NCBI RefSeq assembly: GCF_031326345.1
Contig: NZ_CP133671.1
Span: 4,960,001 to 5,024,000, forward strand
Reading direction: 5' to 3'
Length of the DNA: 64,000 nt
Source of the DNA: Aureispira sp. CCB-E
Lineage (GTDB): Bacteria > Bacteroidota > Bacteroidia > Chitinophagales > Saprospiraceae
Positions 16,376-25,955 of the stretch are shown one piece after another. The translations under genes were made by a program, and so were the position numbers. The notes under the pieces were generated by a model. The model saw only the letters and a list, made by a program, of their open reading frames with translations. It did not search any database and was not told the DNA's origin. Within the stretch, counting starts at the first letter, position 1, and every line of letters begins with the position of its first letter.

Positions 16376-19300
16376 CTATGGATTAAAATCTTTGATAATT
16401 TTCATCGCAGCGGCGTGTCGATCGTTTAAATCTTTGGCAGGAATTGTCATTAAAAGTGCTGCTGCTGTTTTCCAATATCCCTTTCGGGCAATTTCTAGCG
16501 CATAATCCTTCATCCCATATTTTCGATTAGCTGGCGTCTGCTTTTTAAACATTTTATAGGATGCTTCTAACAATTCCAAATCTAAATATAGCTTTTGCAA
16601 TTCACTAGCAGAATAACGATCATCTGCCTTACTTTGATTAGCCAATGCATTGGCTTTTTCCAATAAGTTATTCGCTTGATCTTCCTTGCCCAATCGACTG
16701 GCAGCCTTCGATAATTCAATACAGAACTTTATCGTTTCTTGAACAACCATCTCCTCTTTTGTCACCAAATCTATAGCTTGATTCAAAATTTGCAGTTGCA
16801 CCTCGGTGTTATCTGCTGGGCATTCTAACAAACCAACCAAGTAAAGTACTCGGTTACGAACATCGCTTATTTTTTCTGAAGTTAACAACCCATCATCAAC
16901 CAAACCAAGATTAGATTTTGTTCTTCCCAAATCCTCATAATAACGATCTTTATAATAAGCATTGGTCGTTGTTGTATAATTTAGAATACTTTCCTTAGCT
17001 TTTTCAGGATTGATATAACTCATCAACTTTAAGTACTCCATTACGCTACCATCGTATCCTTTGGAAGCTTCCATTTTTGTTAACAAATAATCCGTCCCCA
17101 ACTCTTTCTCACCAACTTCTATATATTTTTGAATCAGCAAAGCTTCACAATGGCTCGTGCTCAACCCTGGAAATTTCTCCATCCAAGCAATCGCTTCTTG
17201 ATACCGTTTTTGTTCTAATAGCGCTTCAAATCCTTTATCTAGCAAGTCAAATTCATCAATCTTGCCACATTTCTGAATCCCCAAATCAAAATATTCCATT
17301 GCCAAATCTAAATGCCCCAAATCCATTAATAACAAAATAAATTGTACTTGATAGGAACTAAACCATCCCTCGTTCCAAGGGCCATTCGACATAACATCCA
17401 TTGCCTTTTCATGTTGATGGCACAGAAGATAACTAGTCGCCAAGTGGGTATATTTTTCAAAGGTATTCGATTCCTTTTCTATTTTTTGATACGATAGGTC
17501 AAAATATGTTTTGGATGTTTCGCTTAAACCTAACAAAGCTGCGGCGGCTGCCAATGGTGCATAAACAAAGGTAGCAGCCCAATCATTTCGATCTTTTTCA
17601 GGCATATTTTCTAGCGCATTGACACCCTTTTCAAATGCTTCTTTTGCCAAATCAAGCACCCCGTTTTGAGCCAAATCAACAGCTACAAAACCTAAATTCG
17701 ACACCAACACATAAGGTTCGGAACTGGCAGCAGCAATTTTAATAGCTTTTTTATACGCACCTATCTTAATCAATTGACGAGCAATAATACCATTGTGTTT
17801 GCTAATGTGATAATGCCAACCTCCTTTCAATTCCGCCAAGGATTTTTGGTGTACTTGTACAATATCCAACAAGGATCCTCCTTTAGAAAAAGAGATGCCC
17901 GCCTTTTTCGGTTTGGTTTTCTTAGGAGCTTTTATAAGTGCTTTTTCTTTACTTGTCAATCCCAGCTTAGGATCTTCTTTAGCTTCATATAGCGTTGTAT
18001 ACAGATGCTTTTTACTGCCCCAACAATACGACCAAGCATATTTATTTTCATATACATACGCCAAATGTTGATCTAACCCATCTACATTCAAATCATTGCC
18101 GATTACGACTCCTGTTGGAACAACCGCAATCCACTGCTTCCGCCCCTTATCATCTAAAGGGTAATTAGGAACCACATCGTATTTAATCGAGAAATCTTTT
18201 TTCCCTACTTGAAGCGGACTCGCTTGATCATACAATGCATTATAAGCCTTCGCTTGCTGATCCTTATCACAAGATTGAATACACGTCCCATCTTCCTTGT
18301 AAAAAGAAATCCCATAGGCACCTACGACTACAATTGTAGCCCCCCAATAAATTCCTTCAGCAGTAACCACAAACTCACTAAGCAAAGATTGTGTTTCGAT
18401 GGACCAGACTTGTGCTTTCCCTGACTCTAATAATACCACAAGTTTGTCACCTTCTTGATTGAATTGAACACTTCTAAGTTCTGAATAAGATGCTGCTTCT
18501 TTGAGTACATTATCATTAAGAGTCCATCGAGCAATTTGCTTTTCTGCCTCATAAACCAACAATGTTTTTTCGCCATAGACCACACACCGTTGAGCTTCTT
18601 CTGAAAACTGTATTCCTTTAACACTCATCAAGCAACTAGTTTTAGAAACAATCTCCCCTGTTTGGATAGTTGCCCAAACCAATTTGTCAGAGTCTTGATA
18701 AACCATTCTATCATTGCACGCACTAAATCCAACAGGTTGGCTGATAGATTTCAACCAAACAACTTGTTTGGAATCCAAATCTACCCCATATACCTGATTT
18801 TGGTAGTTATAACCATAAGCAAACCGACCATCAGGGGTCGTTCTACACCATTTGTAAGGTTGCAAATCGTTTCCATTAAGCAAGGGCTTGATATTGGCTG
18901 CTAATTTCATAGACATCCACTTGGCATTATCTTCATACGTGTTCTGCCTTTTGTTGGAGGTTATTGCTAGAGGAATTTCAGAATTGTGCCAACAACTAAT
19001 GACAAAAGCATCTTTGTTTCCTTGCCATGTCCATGCTGGGGGTCTTGACCAACCATTTGTTACTGATGCCGATGCCAAAGGGCTAGAAGCATCTGAAAAA
19101 GGGTTTAATTTTGCTACAGTATTGGTATTTAAACCCGCACCAATGTATCGACTGCTGGCACTCCATTGAAGCATATGAGGATAATCAGGCCAACCAATAC
19201 CACCATAAGACTCTTTTAACAAATTCACACAACGCCCAGTAGCCGTTTCCCATATTTGTACCGTTCCATCTTCTTCATAATTATCTCCTACCCAAGTTCC

Positions 19301-21637
19301 AACTGCCAAATATTGCCCATCTGGACTCATAGCAAAACTGTTTATTTTTTCTTCGTGTGCAAAAGAGTGTCTCAGCAAAGCACCAGACTCCAACATACGT
19401 TCTGTAAAATATTCGTGTGCAGCTCCAACACCATCCTCTATTGCTATCTTTTCTAGTGCACTTCGTAACCTTAAGAATAACGGAACATCCAACGTTTTCC
19501 AATCCATAGATTTCAAAAAACGAAACACTTCTTTTTCTGTTGGAGTGCCATTCAAAATACTAGTATTTATCTCTAGTGTACTGCTTGCTTTTTTTTCTTC
19601 TTGTTTAAGTTGTAACAACGAAGATAAATCAGTCTTCAAAATTTCTAACTCCTCTGTTGCCGCATATAAGATTCCTGTTCGACTAAGTGTAGCGGTTGTA
19701 ATCGGTTGTTTTAAATTGGCAATTTGCCTCAAAAGTTGTTGTTCTACCTCCAATACATACACATTCCCTAGTTTATCAACGATTAGCAATTCTGATAGGT
19801 AATCTTTTTTAAGAACTGTCTTAATCGTATCCAATGCCAGATCAAAAAACAAGGAAGTTGTAGATTTTCCATCCCATAATCTAATTTCATTATCCGCAAT
19901 AGACAATACTAGAGAACAATTAGGGAACGTATGTAATACTTGAATTCCCTTACTATGCGCATTTTTAATCACCAAAGAAGCTTTCTTTTCCCCCATCGTC
20001 CAAAATTCCAGTGTTTTACCTTGCACCACAACAAACTCATCATCTTTCCAGAGATAAGCCTTTACATTTTTGCTTGGCTTAAAAGCCTGTAATTCTCTCC
20101 CCGAGTGGCTCCAAAGTTTGGTCATTTTCTTTTCTCTCGAAAAATAACCTGAAGTAGAGAGCAATCGCCGTTCATCAAAATCAATACTTTCAAACAAACC
20201 AGATAAAATAGGTGTTTCTTCTCCCGTTTTTAGATCGAACCAAGCATAAGTACCTCCATAATTTTGGTATCGACGCTTGAGCAAAAGTTTGCCCGATGTT
20301 TTTTCAGCGACAAAAGATTCTATATCCAACGCATGTTTTACGGAACCATCTGCCTCAAAACAATGCGCTATTTTCCCTGCCATTGTCCACAATTCATTTT
20401 GTGCATCGTCAATATACAACGTACGACACGCGGCTGTCAATCCTTTCGATACCAACAAAGGTTCACCCGATTCCAAACCAATTGGTTGCAACCTATTTCC
20501 CGCAGACTGATACAATGTTCCCGACCCTCCAAAAGCAATGTTTGCCCAAAGTGCTTCATTCGTTCTTACCCAAGCAACCGAAGCTTCTTCTACATTCCAT
20601 AAAATAATATCTACTCCTGCCACTCGAATAGCCAACCACTTATCATCTCTCGATACCTCAAAAGACAAAACGCCCCCACTACTAGAATAATTCACCAATT
20701 CTTGGAGCAAATTGCCTTTTTCGACTTCCCATAGCTGCGCTTTTGTTTTATAATTAGCCGCTGAAACAGTATATAAAATTGTCCCTGTAGCGTTGAACTT
20801 TACTGCTATTCCATTCGATCCATGCGCTTTGGCTTCAAACTGAGCCACTTCATTGCCATCCAAATCCATGATCAATATTTGCTCTAAACTTTCTCGACCA
20901 CCGTATTCAATGAACGCAATTCGTTGACTAACCGCACTAACCACCGTTCCACTAGAATTATTATGATTTTGCGGAGAAACTAAAGTTTTTAGTGTATTAA
21001 ATTCATAATCTAGCAACATAAATCCCCCCGTATACCCCAAATAAATGTAGTTCTCATCCACATCTATATCACCAAAATAGCCTTTTATCGGTATTTCAAT
21101 TAGCTGTTCTCGAATAAGCTCTAGTTTGTGTTGAGCACAATCAAAAAGATAGATATGGTTATCTCGATAAGTATCTTTCTTATAAATCAACAATTGTTCA
21201 GAATTAGGCACTGCTTGGACAAAAAAGGAACCAAAAAAATGCGTACTTTCTGCAAATTCATATTGGTCTAACAACGTTCCATCTAGTTGCCACAAGTAAA
21301 AATGATTCCTACTGGCTGTTACTACAACACCTTTTTGTTCATAATAATAGATATGCTCAACTTCCGCTTCGTGCTTAAAAATCGTATCGTTAAAAGGAGT
21401 ATTTTCTAAATCTAAAGCAATAATAGGCATAGCAGGGTCTTCATAGCCACTCTTCTTTTTTTTAATAATTTCTCTTTTAAAAGCTAGCAATGCTTTTTCT
21501 TCCGTTTTGAGGTCTTTCTTAGTCAAGCGACCTTTCCCTCCAATTTTTCCATTTTGAATGGTTAGAAATTGTCCATCTAATTCTATTTCCCAAAACTTAG
21601 AAGATTTTCCTTGCTTATTTTCTAGATATTGTTTCAT
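16376..21637 (-). CDS. Giant WGR-domain, beta-propeller and TPR protein
   Basis: 1,753 residues, no signal peptide, probably cytoplasmic. Residues 1-70 form a WGR domain (KFWEIELDGQFLTIQNGKIG then GKGRLTKKD and KKKKSGYEDP), a module known from PARP proteins and MolR-like bacterial proteins that can bind nucleic acid ends. Residues about 75-1300 are WD40-like propeller repeats (recurring DG..YLAVGTW, VQIWETATGR, EIRLWDG, AQLWEVEKGNLL), enough for two or three propellers. Residues about 1330-1750 are helical TPR-like repeats (YLLCHQHEKAMDVM, YQEAIAWMEKFPGL, LEKANALANQSK). It is divergent from a second helical-repeat gene. The function is unknown; the build suggests a scaffold or sensor. Confidence 0.85.
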   Translation of the reverse strand: MKQYLENKQGKSSKFWEIELDGQFLTIQNGKIGGKGRLTKKDLKTEEKALLAFKREIIKKKKSGYEDPAMPIIALDLENTPFNDTIFKHEAEVEHIYYYEQKGVVVTASRNHFYLWQLDGTLLDQYEFAESTHFFGSFFVQAVPNSEQLLIYKKDTYRDNHIYLFDCAQHKLELIREQLIEIPIKGYFGDIDVDENYIYLGYTGGFMLLDYEFNTLKTLVSPQNHNNSSGTVVSAVSQRIAFIEYGGRESLEQILIMDLDGNEVAQFEAKAHGSNGIAVKFNATGTILYTVSAANYKTKAQLWEVEKGNLLQELVNYSSSGGVLSFEVSRDDKWLAIRVAGVDIILWNVEEASVAWVRTNEALWANIAFGGSGTLYQSAGNRLQPIGLESGEPLLVSKGLTAACRTLYIDDAQNELWTMAGKIAHCFEADGSVKHALDIESFVAEKTSGKLLLKRRYQNYGGTYAWFDLKTGEETPILSGLFESIDFDERRLLSTSGYFSREKKMTKLWSHSGRELQAFKPSKNVKAYLWKDDEFVVVQGKTLEFWTMGEKKASLVIKNAHSKGIQVLHTFPNCSLVLSIADNEIRLWDGKSTTSLFFDLALDTIKTVLKKDYLSELLIVDKLGNVYVLEVEQQLLRQIANLKQPITTATLSRTGILYAATEELEILKTDLSSLLQLKQEEKKASSTLEINTSILNGTPTEKEVFRFLKSMDWKTLDVPLFLRLRSALEKIAIEDGVGAAHEYFTERMLESGALLRHSFAHEEKINSFAMSPDGQYLAVGTWVGDNYEEDGTVQIWETATGRCVNLLKESYGGIGWPDYPHMLQWSASSRYIGAGLNTNTVAKLNPFSDASSPLASASVTNGWSRPPAWTWQGNKDAFVISCWHNSEIPLAITSNKRQNTYEDNAKWMSMKLAANIKPLLNGNDLQPYKWCRTTPDGRFAYGYNYQNQVYGVDLDSKQVVWLKSISQPVGFSACNDRMVYQDSDKLVWATIQTGEIVSKTSCLMSVKGIQFSEEAQRCVVYGEKTLLVYEAEKQIARWTLNDNVLKEAASYSELRSVQFNQEGDKLVVLLESGKAQVWSIETQSLLSEFVVTAEGIYWGATIVVVGAYGISFYKEDGTCIQSCDKDQQAKAYNALYDQASPLQVGKKDFSIKYDVVPNYPLDDKGRKQWIAVVPTGVVIGNDLNVDGLDQHLAYVYENKYAWSYCWGSKKHLYTTLYEAKEDPKLGLTSKEKALIKAPKKTKPKKAGISFSKGGSLLDIVQVHQKSLAELKGGWHYHISKHNGIIARQLIKIGAYKKAIKIAAASSEPYVLVSNLGFVAVDLAQNGVLDLAKEAFEKGVNALENMPEKDRNDWAATFVYAPLAAAAALLGLSETSKTYFDLSYQKIEKESNTFEKYTHLATSYLLCHQHEKAMDVMSNGPWNEGWFSSYQVQFILLLMDLGHLDLAMEYFDLGIQKCGKIDEFDLLDKGFEALLEQKRYQEAIAWMEKFPGLSTSHCEALLIQKYIEVGEKELGTDYLLTKMEASKGYDGSVMEYLKLMSYINPEKAKESILNYTTTTNAYYKDRYYEDLGRTKSNLGLVDDGLLTSEKISDVRNRVLYLVGLLECPADNTEVQLQILNQAIDLVTKEEMVVQETIKFCIELSKAASRLGKEDQANNLLEKANALANQSKADDRYSASELQKLYLDLELLEASYKMFKKQTPANRKYGMKDYALEIARKGYWKTAAALLMTIPAKDLNDRHAAAMKIIKDFNP

Positions 21638-21774
21638 AAGGTGTGTTTATTTCTTTTTTGTGCTATTGATTGGTTTGTTTTGTTTTTTTAATTTAATACT
21701 ACGTTCATTTTCTAGTTTAATTATCAATTTTTTAAACCTAAAGCAAACAAAATTATGTCTTGCTAATAATCAAC

Positions 21775-21889
21775 TTCGAAGCCCCATGCAACACCACGTA
21801 GTAGCAGCGTATAACTAAAAACTCAGTGCTCATGAAGTACCACGTAGTAGCAGCGAAGCTAAACTAATACGATTTTCCAACGGAGTAAT
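21775..21889. repeat. Dispersed repeat fragment plus AACGGAGTAAT terminal motif
   Basis: It holds two copies of ccacgtagtagcagcg and the words gtgctcatgaagtacc shared with the other elements, and ends tccaacggagtaatg. It lies within the 522-bp gap (21638-22159) between the WGR gene and its divergent neighbour; the rest of that gap is AT-rich and must hold both promoters. Confidence 0.7.
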
Positions 21890-22159
21890 GATTTTTAGTT
21901 ATCATATAACAATTAGCGAAACAATAATAAACTTTTTGAAAACAAAAAGCAAGATCTAAAACTATTTTGATTATATATTTGCTAGAATTGTAGTTTATAT
22001 TTTTCCTTAACCTCTATCTATCCAATAAAAAAGCAACTATCCTACTCAACTAAAAAAACAACCTTCACAATACATTAACAATCTATAGCACAGCACTCAC
22101 AGAACAAATTCATATATTTTCCATAAAAAAGACATACTGTGTACTAAAGTTTTAAAATT

Positions 22160-23656
22160 ATGCGAAAAACATCCTCCCAAATTCACACCTTGATTCGTTC
22201 TTTAAGTAAGGAAGAAAAAAGAAAAGTTACCATGCATCTTAGAGGATTAGGCAAGAAGGGTATCAAGCATCTAAAACTTTTTAAAGCCATAGACAAACAA
22301 GAAATCTATGATGAAGAAACATTAAAAAAAGCCTTTAGAGGTACTTCTTTTAGCATCGAAAAAAAACGCTTATACGATTTGGTTCGTGAGGTTTTAATTG
22401 TTTTTCACGGTCAAGTAGATACAAGCCAAGAAATATTGGCAGGCTTGCAGTATTTTCGAATTTTAGTCCATAAGGAACTTTACAAAGCCGCTGAAAAAGA
22501 AATTTATAAACTCAAAAAAATAGCGGAAGAACAACAACTCTTTCTTTATGTTCAATTGATTGATCAAGAAATTTTAAAATTAGAAAACAAAGTGCTGCAA
22601 TTTTATTCCTTTAAAGATGATTCTTTTACGGAGTTTATAGATGCGATTCAAACCAACTCATTGTTAGCTAATAATTTATATCATTACAACCTCCTAAAAA
22701 CCCAATTGCATTATCTTTATCGAAAAAAGACTCGAATTCCCAAAGATTTATTGTTAGCAGAACAATTGATTCAACACCCTATTTTGGCTTCCCCTACTCA
22801 AGCACATAGTGCGCTCGCCCAATTGGAATACCATCAAATACACTTAATTTATGATGCCCTCAAAGGCAATTTAGAAAATGCGTTGGAACACAGTATAGAA
22901 TCACTGTCTATTTTTGAGGCAGAGCTTATCAATATACGACCACCAGAAGAATACATCAGCCACTTATACAACCTTGCTAGCCGAGCACTTTTTTATAGAA
23001 AAATTGATTTAATCTTGTCCTTGATTGCCAAAATAGAAAAAAGTCAATATGCTTTAAAAACTCAACATCCAATTGAGCAACTACGTTTAATTGAGCTTAA
23101 AGCCAACATTTATGCCATTACAGGAAATACCCAAGAAGGTCTAAAATTAATTGCAGAACAAAGTGATTGGTTGGAAAAAACGCCCTTGGATGTTTTGGTT
23201 CCTTATTCCTGTTTTGTTTCCATCTATTTTGTAGTTCCTGATTATGAGAAAGCCTTGTTTTATATAGAAAAAATATTGGATAAAAAACAAAATAAATCTT
23301 ATTTGGCGTTACAACTCAATGCTAATATCACCAAGTTATTGATCTATTTTGAGACACAAGAAGACTCCCTTCTCGAAAGCGCTCTCCGTTCGCTTCATCG
23401 ACAACTCTATCCTCATAAAGAAAACTACAACTTAGAATTACGAATCATTCGATTTTTGAAAAAAATTCTTTCCACAAAAAAGAACGAACATCCTATCCTA
23501 TTTCAGGAAATGTATGAAGAGCTATCTACTCTTTTTAATCATACGCCTAACAATAAAATCACCCAATTATCTATGATTCGTTCTTGGTTAAAAAGTAAAA
23601 TACAGGGCTGCTCTTTAGCACTTATTTTGCAGCAGCATAACTCCCATGTACTCTAA
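22160..23656 (+). CDS. Helical-repeat (TPR-like) protein of unknown function
   Basis: 498 residues, all helical by eye, without a signal peptide or membrane segment. The opening SQIHTLIRSLSKEEKRKVTMHL and the following LFKAIDKQEIYDEETLKKAF form a conserved-looking N-terminal module. The remainder is a series of about 35-residue helical pairs (EIYKLKKIAEEQQLF, LAQLEYHQIHLIYDAL, LIELKANIYAITGNTQEGL, CFVSIYFVVPDYEKALFYI). I recognise no named family. Divergent from the giant WGR protein, so a regulatory or functional link is possible but unproven. Its 3' end overlaps the convergent ABC ATPase gene by 4 bp. Confidence 0.78.
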   Translation: MRKTSSQIHTLIRSLSKEEKRKVTMHLRGLGKKGIKHLKLFKAIDKQEIYDEETLKKAFRGTSFSIEKKRLYDLVREVLIVFHGQVDTSQEILAGLQYFRILVHKELYKAAEKEIYKLKKIAEEQQLFLYVQLIDQEILKLENKVLQFYSFKDDSFTEFIDAIQTNSLLANNLYHYNLLKTQLHYLYRKKTRIPKDLLLAEQLIQHPILASPTQAHSALAQLEYHQIHLIYDALKGNLENALEHSIESLSIFEAELINIRPPEEYISHLYNLASRALFYRKIDLILSLIAKIEKSQYALKTQHPIEQLRLIELKANIYAITGNTQEGLKLIAEQSDWLEKTPLDVLVPYSCFVSIYFVVPDYEKALFYIEKILDKKQNKSYLALQLNANITKLLIYFETQEDSLLESALRSLHRQLYPHKENYNLELRIIRFLKKILSTKKNEHPILFQEMYEELSTLFNHTPNNKITQLSMIRSWLKSKIQGCSLALILQQHNSHVL

Positions 23657-24384
23657 AAATTGTAAGAAATACCTTCAATGGCAAATACTTCTTGAATTTG
23701 CTTTGTTTGCGTTAAGTTTTTGGACAAGTCTACGGTTATTTTGCCTTGATGAAAAAGCATTATTTGATGTGCAAATCGGAGTGCAATGTCTAGTTCATGT
23801 GTAGCTAAAAAAATAAGTTTTTGCTGCTTTTTTGCCAAGCGCTGTAAGGTTTGAAAAATTTTAATTCGATTGACAAAATCGAGGTGTGCAGTAGCCTCAT
23901 CCAACAAAATAATAGGGGTATCTTGTGCTAAGGCTCTTGCCAAAAGTACCATTTGCTGTTCACCATCACTACATGCTGTAATATACTTGTTTGTCAAATG
24001 ATTGATTTCTAAGTTCTCGATAATCGCCTGAATCGCTTGATGATCCTCTGCTCTCAATTTGCCCAAGAAACCCAAATAAGGATACCTTCCTAGAGCAATT
24101 AAGTCATACACTTTCATATAAGGTGTCTGAATTCGTTCTGTCGTGACAATGCTCAATTGAGTAGAAAAATCTTTTGCTGAAAAATCCTCTATTCTTTGTT
24201 CATTTAATAACAGCTGACCAGCTATAGGTTTCAGGAAATTCCCCAATGTTCTTAGCAAAGTGGTCTTTCCACAGCCATTTCGCCCCAATAAAGCCACCAA
24301 ATTCCCTAGGGAAAAATCAGCATCCAAGGGGATTGAGTTAATTGCTTTTGAGTGCCCCACTTGCAATTTTTTTAGTTGTATCAT
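23653..24384 (-). CDS. ABC transporter ATP-binding protein, FecE-like (iron complex type)
   Basis: 243 residues from the ATG at 24384. I prefer it to the in-frame ATG at 24414 because the latter lies inside the upstream methyltransferase gene. Walker A is LGRNGCGKTT (residues 33-42), the signature is CSDGEQQMVLLARAL near 135, Walker B is PIILLDEATAHLD near 155, and the switch His is LATHELD near 190. The DGEQQ signature and overall length fit the siderophore/heme/B12 import ATPases (FecE/BtuD-like). No permease or binding protein is in the window, so it must pair with subunits elsewhere. It follows the methyltransferase gene by only a few bases. Confidence 0.88.
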   Translation of the reverse strand: MIQLKKLQVGHSKAINSIPLDADFSLGNLVALLGRNGCGKTTLLRTLGNFLKPIAGQLLLNEQRIEDFSAKDFSTQLSIVTTERIQTPYMKVYDLIALGRYPYLGFLGKLRAEDHQAIQAIIENLEINHLTNKYITACSDGEQQMVLLARALAQDTPIILLDEATAHLDFVNRIKIFQTLQRLAKKQQKLIFLATHELDIALRFAHQIMLFHQGKITVDLSKNLTQTKQIQEVFAIEGISYNF

Positions 24385-24391
24385 GTCGTAT

Positions 24392-25021
24392 TTAATCCTT
24401 TTTGGTGAAGACAAAAGATACTATTCTTGGCGGCAAGGTTCGGTTGTTGTCATCAAACCATTCTTGCAAATCAACACATTCAAACCCTGTCCTTTTAGCC
24501 ACTTCTAAATATTCAGAAATGTGATGTATGTAACAATCCAACGTTTGCAAATCTCCACCTGCTTCAAATCGTGCCTTGCTTCCTAAGTATTGCTTAATAG
24601 GATGCAACTCCGAAACAAAAAAGGTACCTCCACTTTTAAGGACACGAGCCGCCTCCTTAAAAATAAATGTCAAGTCTTGTATGTGTTCCAACACAAGATT
24701 CGTTGTTGCCAAATCTACTTGTTGACTGGCAATAGGCCAAATACGTTGTATGTCGACTTCATAAAGATTCAACTTGTCCGTATCCAATTTTTCCTTTAAC
24801 TTCCCTAACATTTCTGAAGAAAAATCCATCGCCCAAATTTCCTTTGCGTGCTTGGCTAGCCACACGGTATTTTTGCCCGTTCCACAGCCTATTTCCAAGA
24901 CATTTTCAAAGGCATATTGACCTAATACTTTTTGAGTCACTAGAGCATCCAAATCTCTAGTTTTATTATGATTATCATCATAAATAGCTGCCCAACTATT
25001 ATACGCTTCTTGATTGTTCAT
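24392..25021 (-). CDS. Class I SAM-dependent methyltransferase
   Basis: 209 residues from ATG 25021; a longer in-frame start at 25081 would overlap the DUF1361 gene by more than 80 bp. The methyltransferase_11 fold is clear: NVLEIGCGTGKNTVWLA (motif I), MDFSSEMLGKLKEKL (motif II region), VDLATTNLVLEHIQD (motif IV) and ARVLKSGGTFFVSELHP. The substrate is unknown. It overlaps the 3' end of the DUF1361 gene by 23 bp and is followed within 7 bp by the ABC ATPase, so the three genes look like one transcript. Confidence 0.88.
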   Translation of the reverse strand: MNNQEAYNSWAAIYDDNHNKTRDLDALVTQKVLGQYAFENVLEIGCGTGKNTVWLAKHAKEIWAMDFSSEMLGKLKEKLDTDKLNLYEVDIQRIWPIASQQVDLATTNLVLEHIQDLTFIFKEAARVLKSGGTFFVSELHPIKQYLGSKARFEAGGDLQTLDCYIHHISEYLEVAKRTGFECVDLQEWFDDNNRTLPPRIVSFVFTKKD

Positions 25022-25700
25022 TTTGTATGGTTTGTTGAAATAATTTGATACAGCAATATCCCACTCCAAATAACATCCCATAAGTAAAGGTAATTCCCCA
25101 AATTCTAGGGTACCCCATTGGATTGCTTAAATATCGTAAGATTTCTTCAATAAGTCCTATTGGATTACTGATAATATCCCAGCTGTTAAAACGCATATAA
25201 CGTCCCAAATAAATCCCAAAAGCATTTAAAAATATAATTCCTAAAAGTATTAGAATAGCTGTATGTGTCTTAAAGTACATTTTTAGTAGTTGTTCCATCA
25301 TTAGTAATGTAGCATAAAATAAAACAACTCCTGTACTTGCATAAGAAAAAATCAATAGTGTATCAAACCAAAGTGGTGCGGTGTGTTTCCAATATATTAG
25401 ATGAAATAAATCAGTGATAATGTAAGGAGAATTGGGTAAAAAAAGTAAACTAACTCCTCCCACGCCCCATACAAGTACTTCAGAAGCGTGTTGCTGTTTT
25501 AAGTACTTTGCACTGTGTATAAATAGTAATGGCAAAAATGCTAGAAATAAATTCCATACTAAAAATAAAAAATACCGCTCTTGAGCGTATACAATTCTAC
25601 TGATAACCAGACAAAAATTAAATAAAAATAACAAGCTTAAAGCTGTAAAAAAGGGATATTTTGAGATAAAACCTTGACAAAATAGAACAAACGATTTCAT
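24999..25700 (-). CDS. DUF1361 integral membrane protein
   Basis: 233 residues with about six or seven transmembrane helices. The family hallmarks are present: FLPNSPYIITDLFHL near 105-120 and YLGRYMRFNSWDIISNP near 165-182. DUF1361 proteins are widespread in Bacteroidota and Firmicutes and have no known activity. First gene of a probable three-gene operon with the methyltransferase and the ABC ATPase. Confidence 0.88.
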   Translation of the reverse strand: MKSFVLFCQGFISKYPFFTALSLLFLFNFCLVISRIVYAQERYFLFLVWNLFLAFLPLLFIHSAKYLKQQHASEVLVWGVGGVSLLFLPNSPYIITDLFHLIYWKHTAPLWFDTLLIFSYASTGVVLFYATLLMMEQLLKMYFKTHTAILILLGIIFLNAFGIYLGRYMRFNSWDIISNPIGLIEEILRYLSNPMGYPRIWGITFTYGMLFGVGYCCIKLFQQTIQNEQSRSV

Positions 25701-25955
25701 ACGATAAACATTGCTGCTCCGTAGTACATTTATTTCCTACTTCTCCAACTTGATATTCCAGTATTGGATTGGAGTTAGGCTATAATTGAATGGAACAATA
25801 GGGTTATTAAAAACAATACATTATTTAACTTTGAAATTCAAAGCACTTTCACTAATGTAGTTTCTATTTATCACAAAAACAACTTTATCAATGATAATTC
25901 CCATCCAAAAGTATCAACAACTAGTATTTGGTTTTTCCCCCTATTATTTGGTTAA

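Noticed and set aside
23653-24414. Longer start of the ABC ATPase (ATG 24414)
   Set aside because: It would lie inside the methyltransferase gene and adds a tail (SSPKRIKYD) with no family similarity; ATG 24384 fits better.
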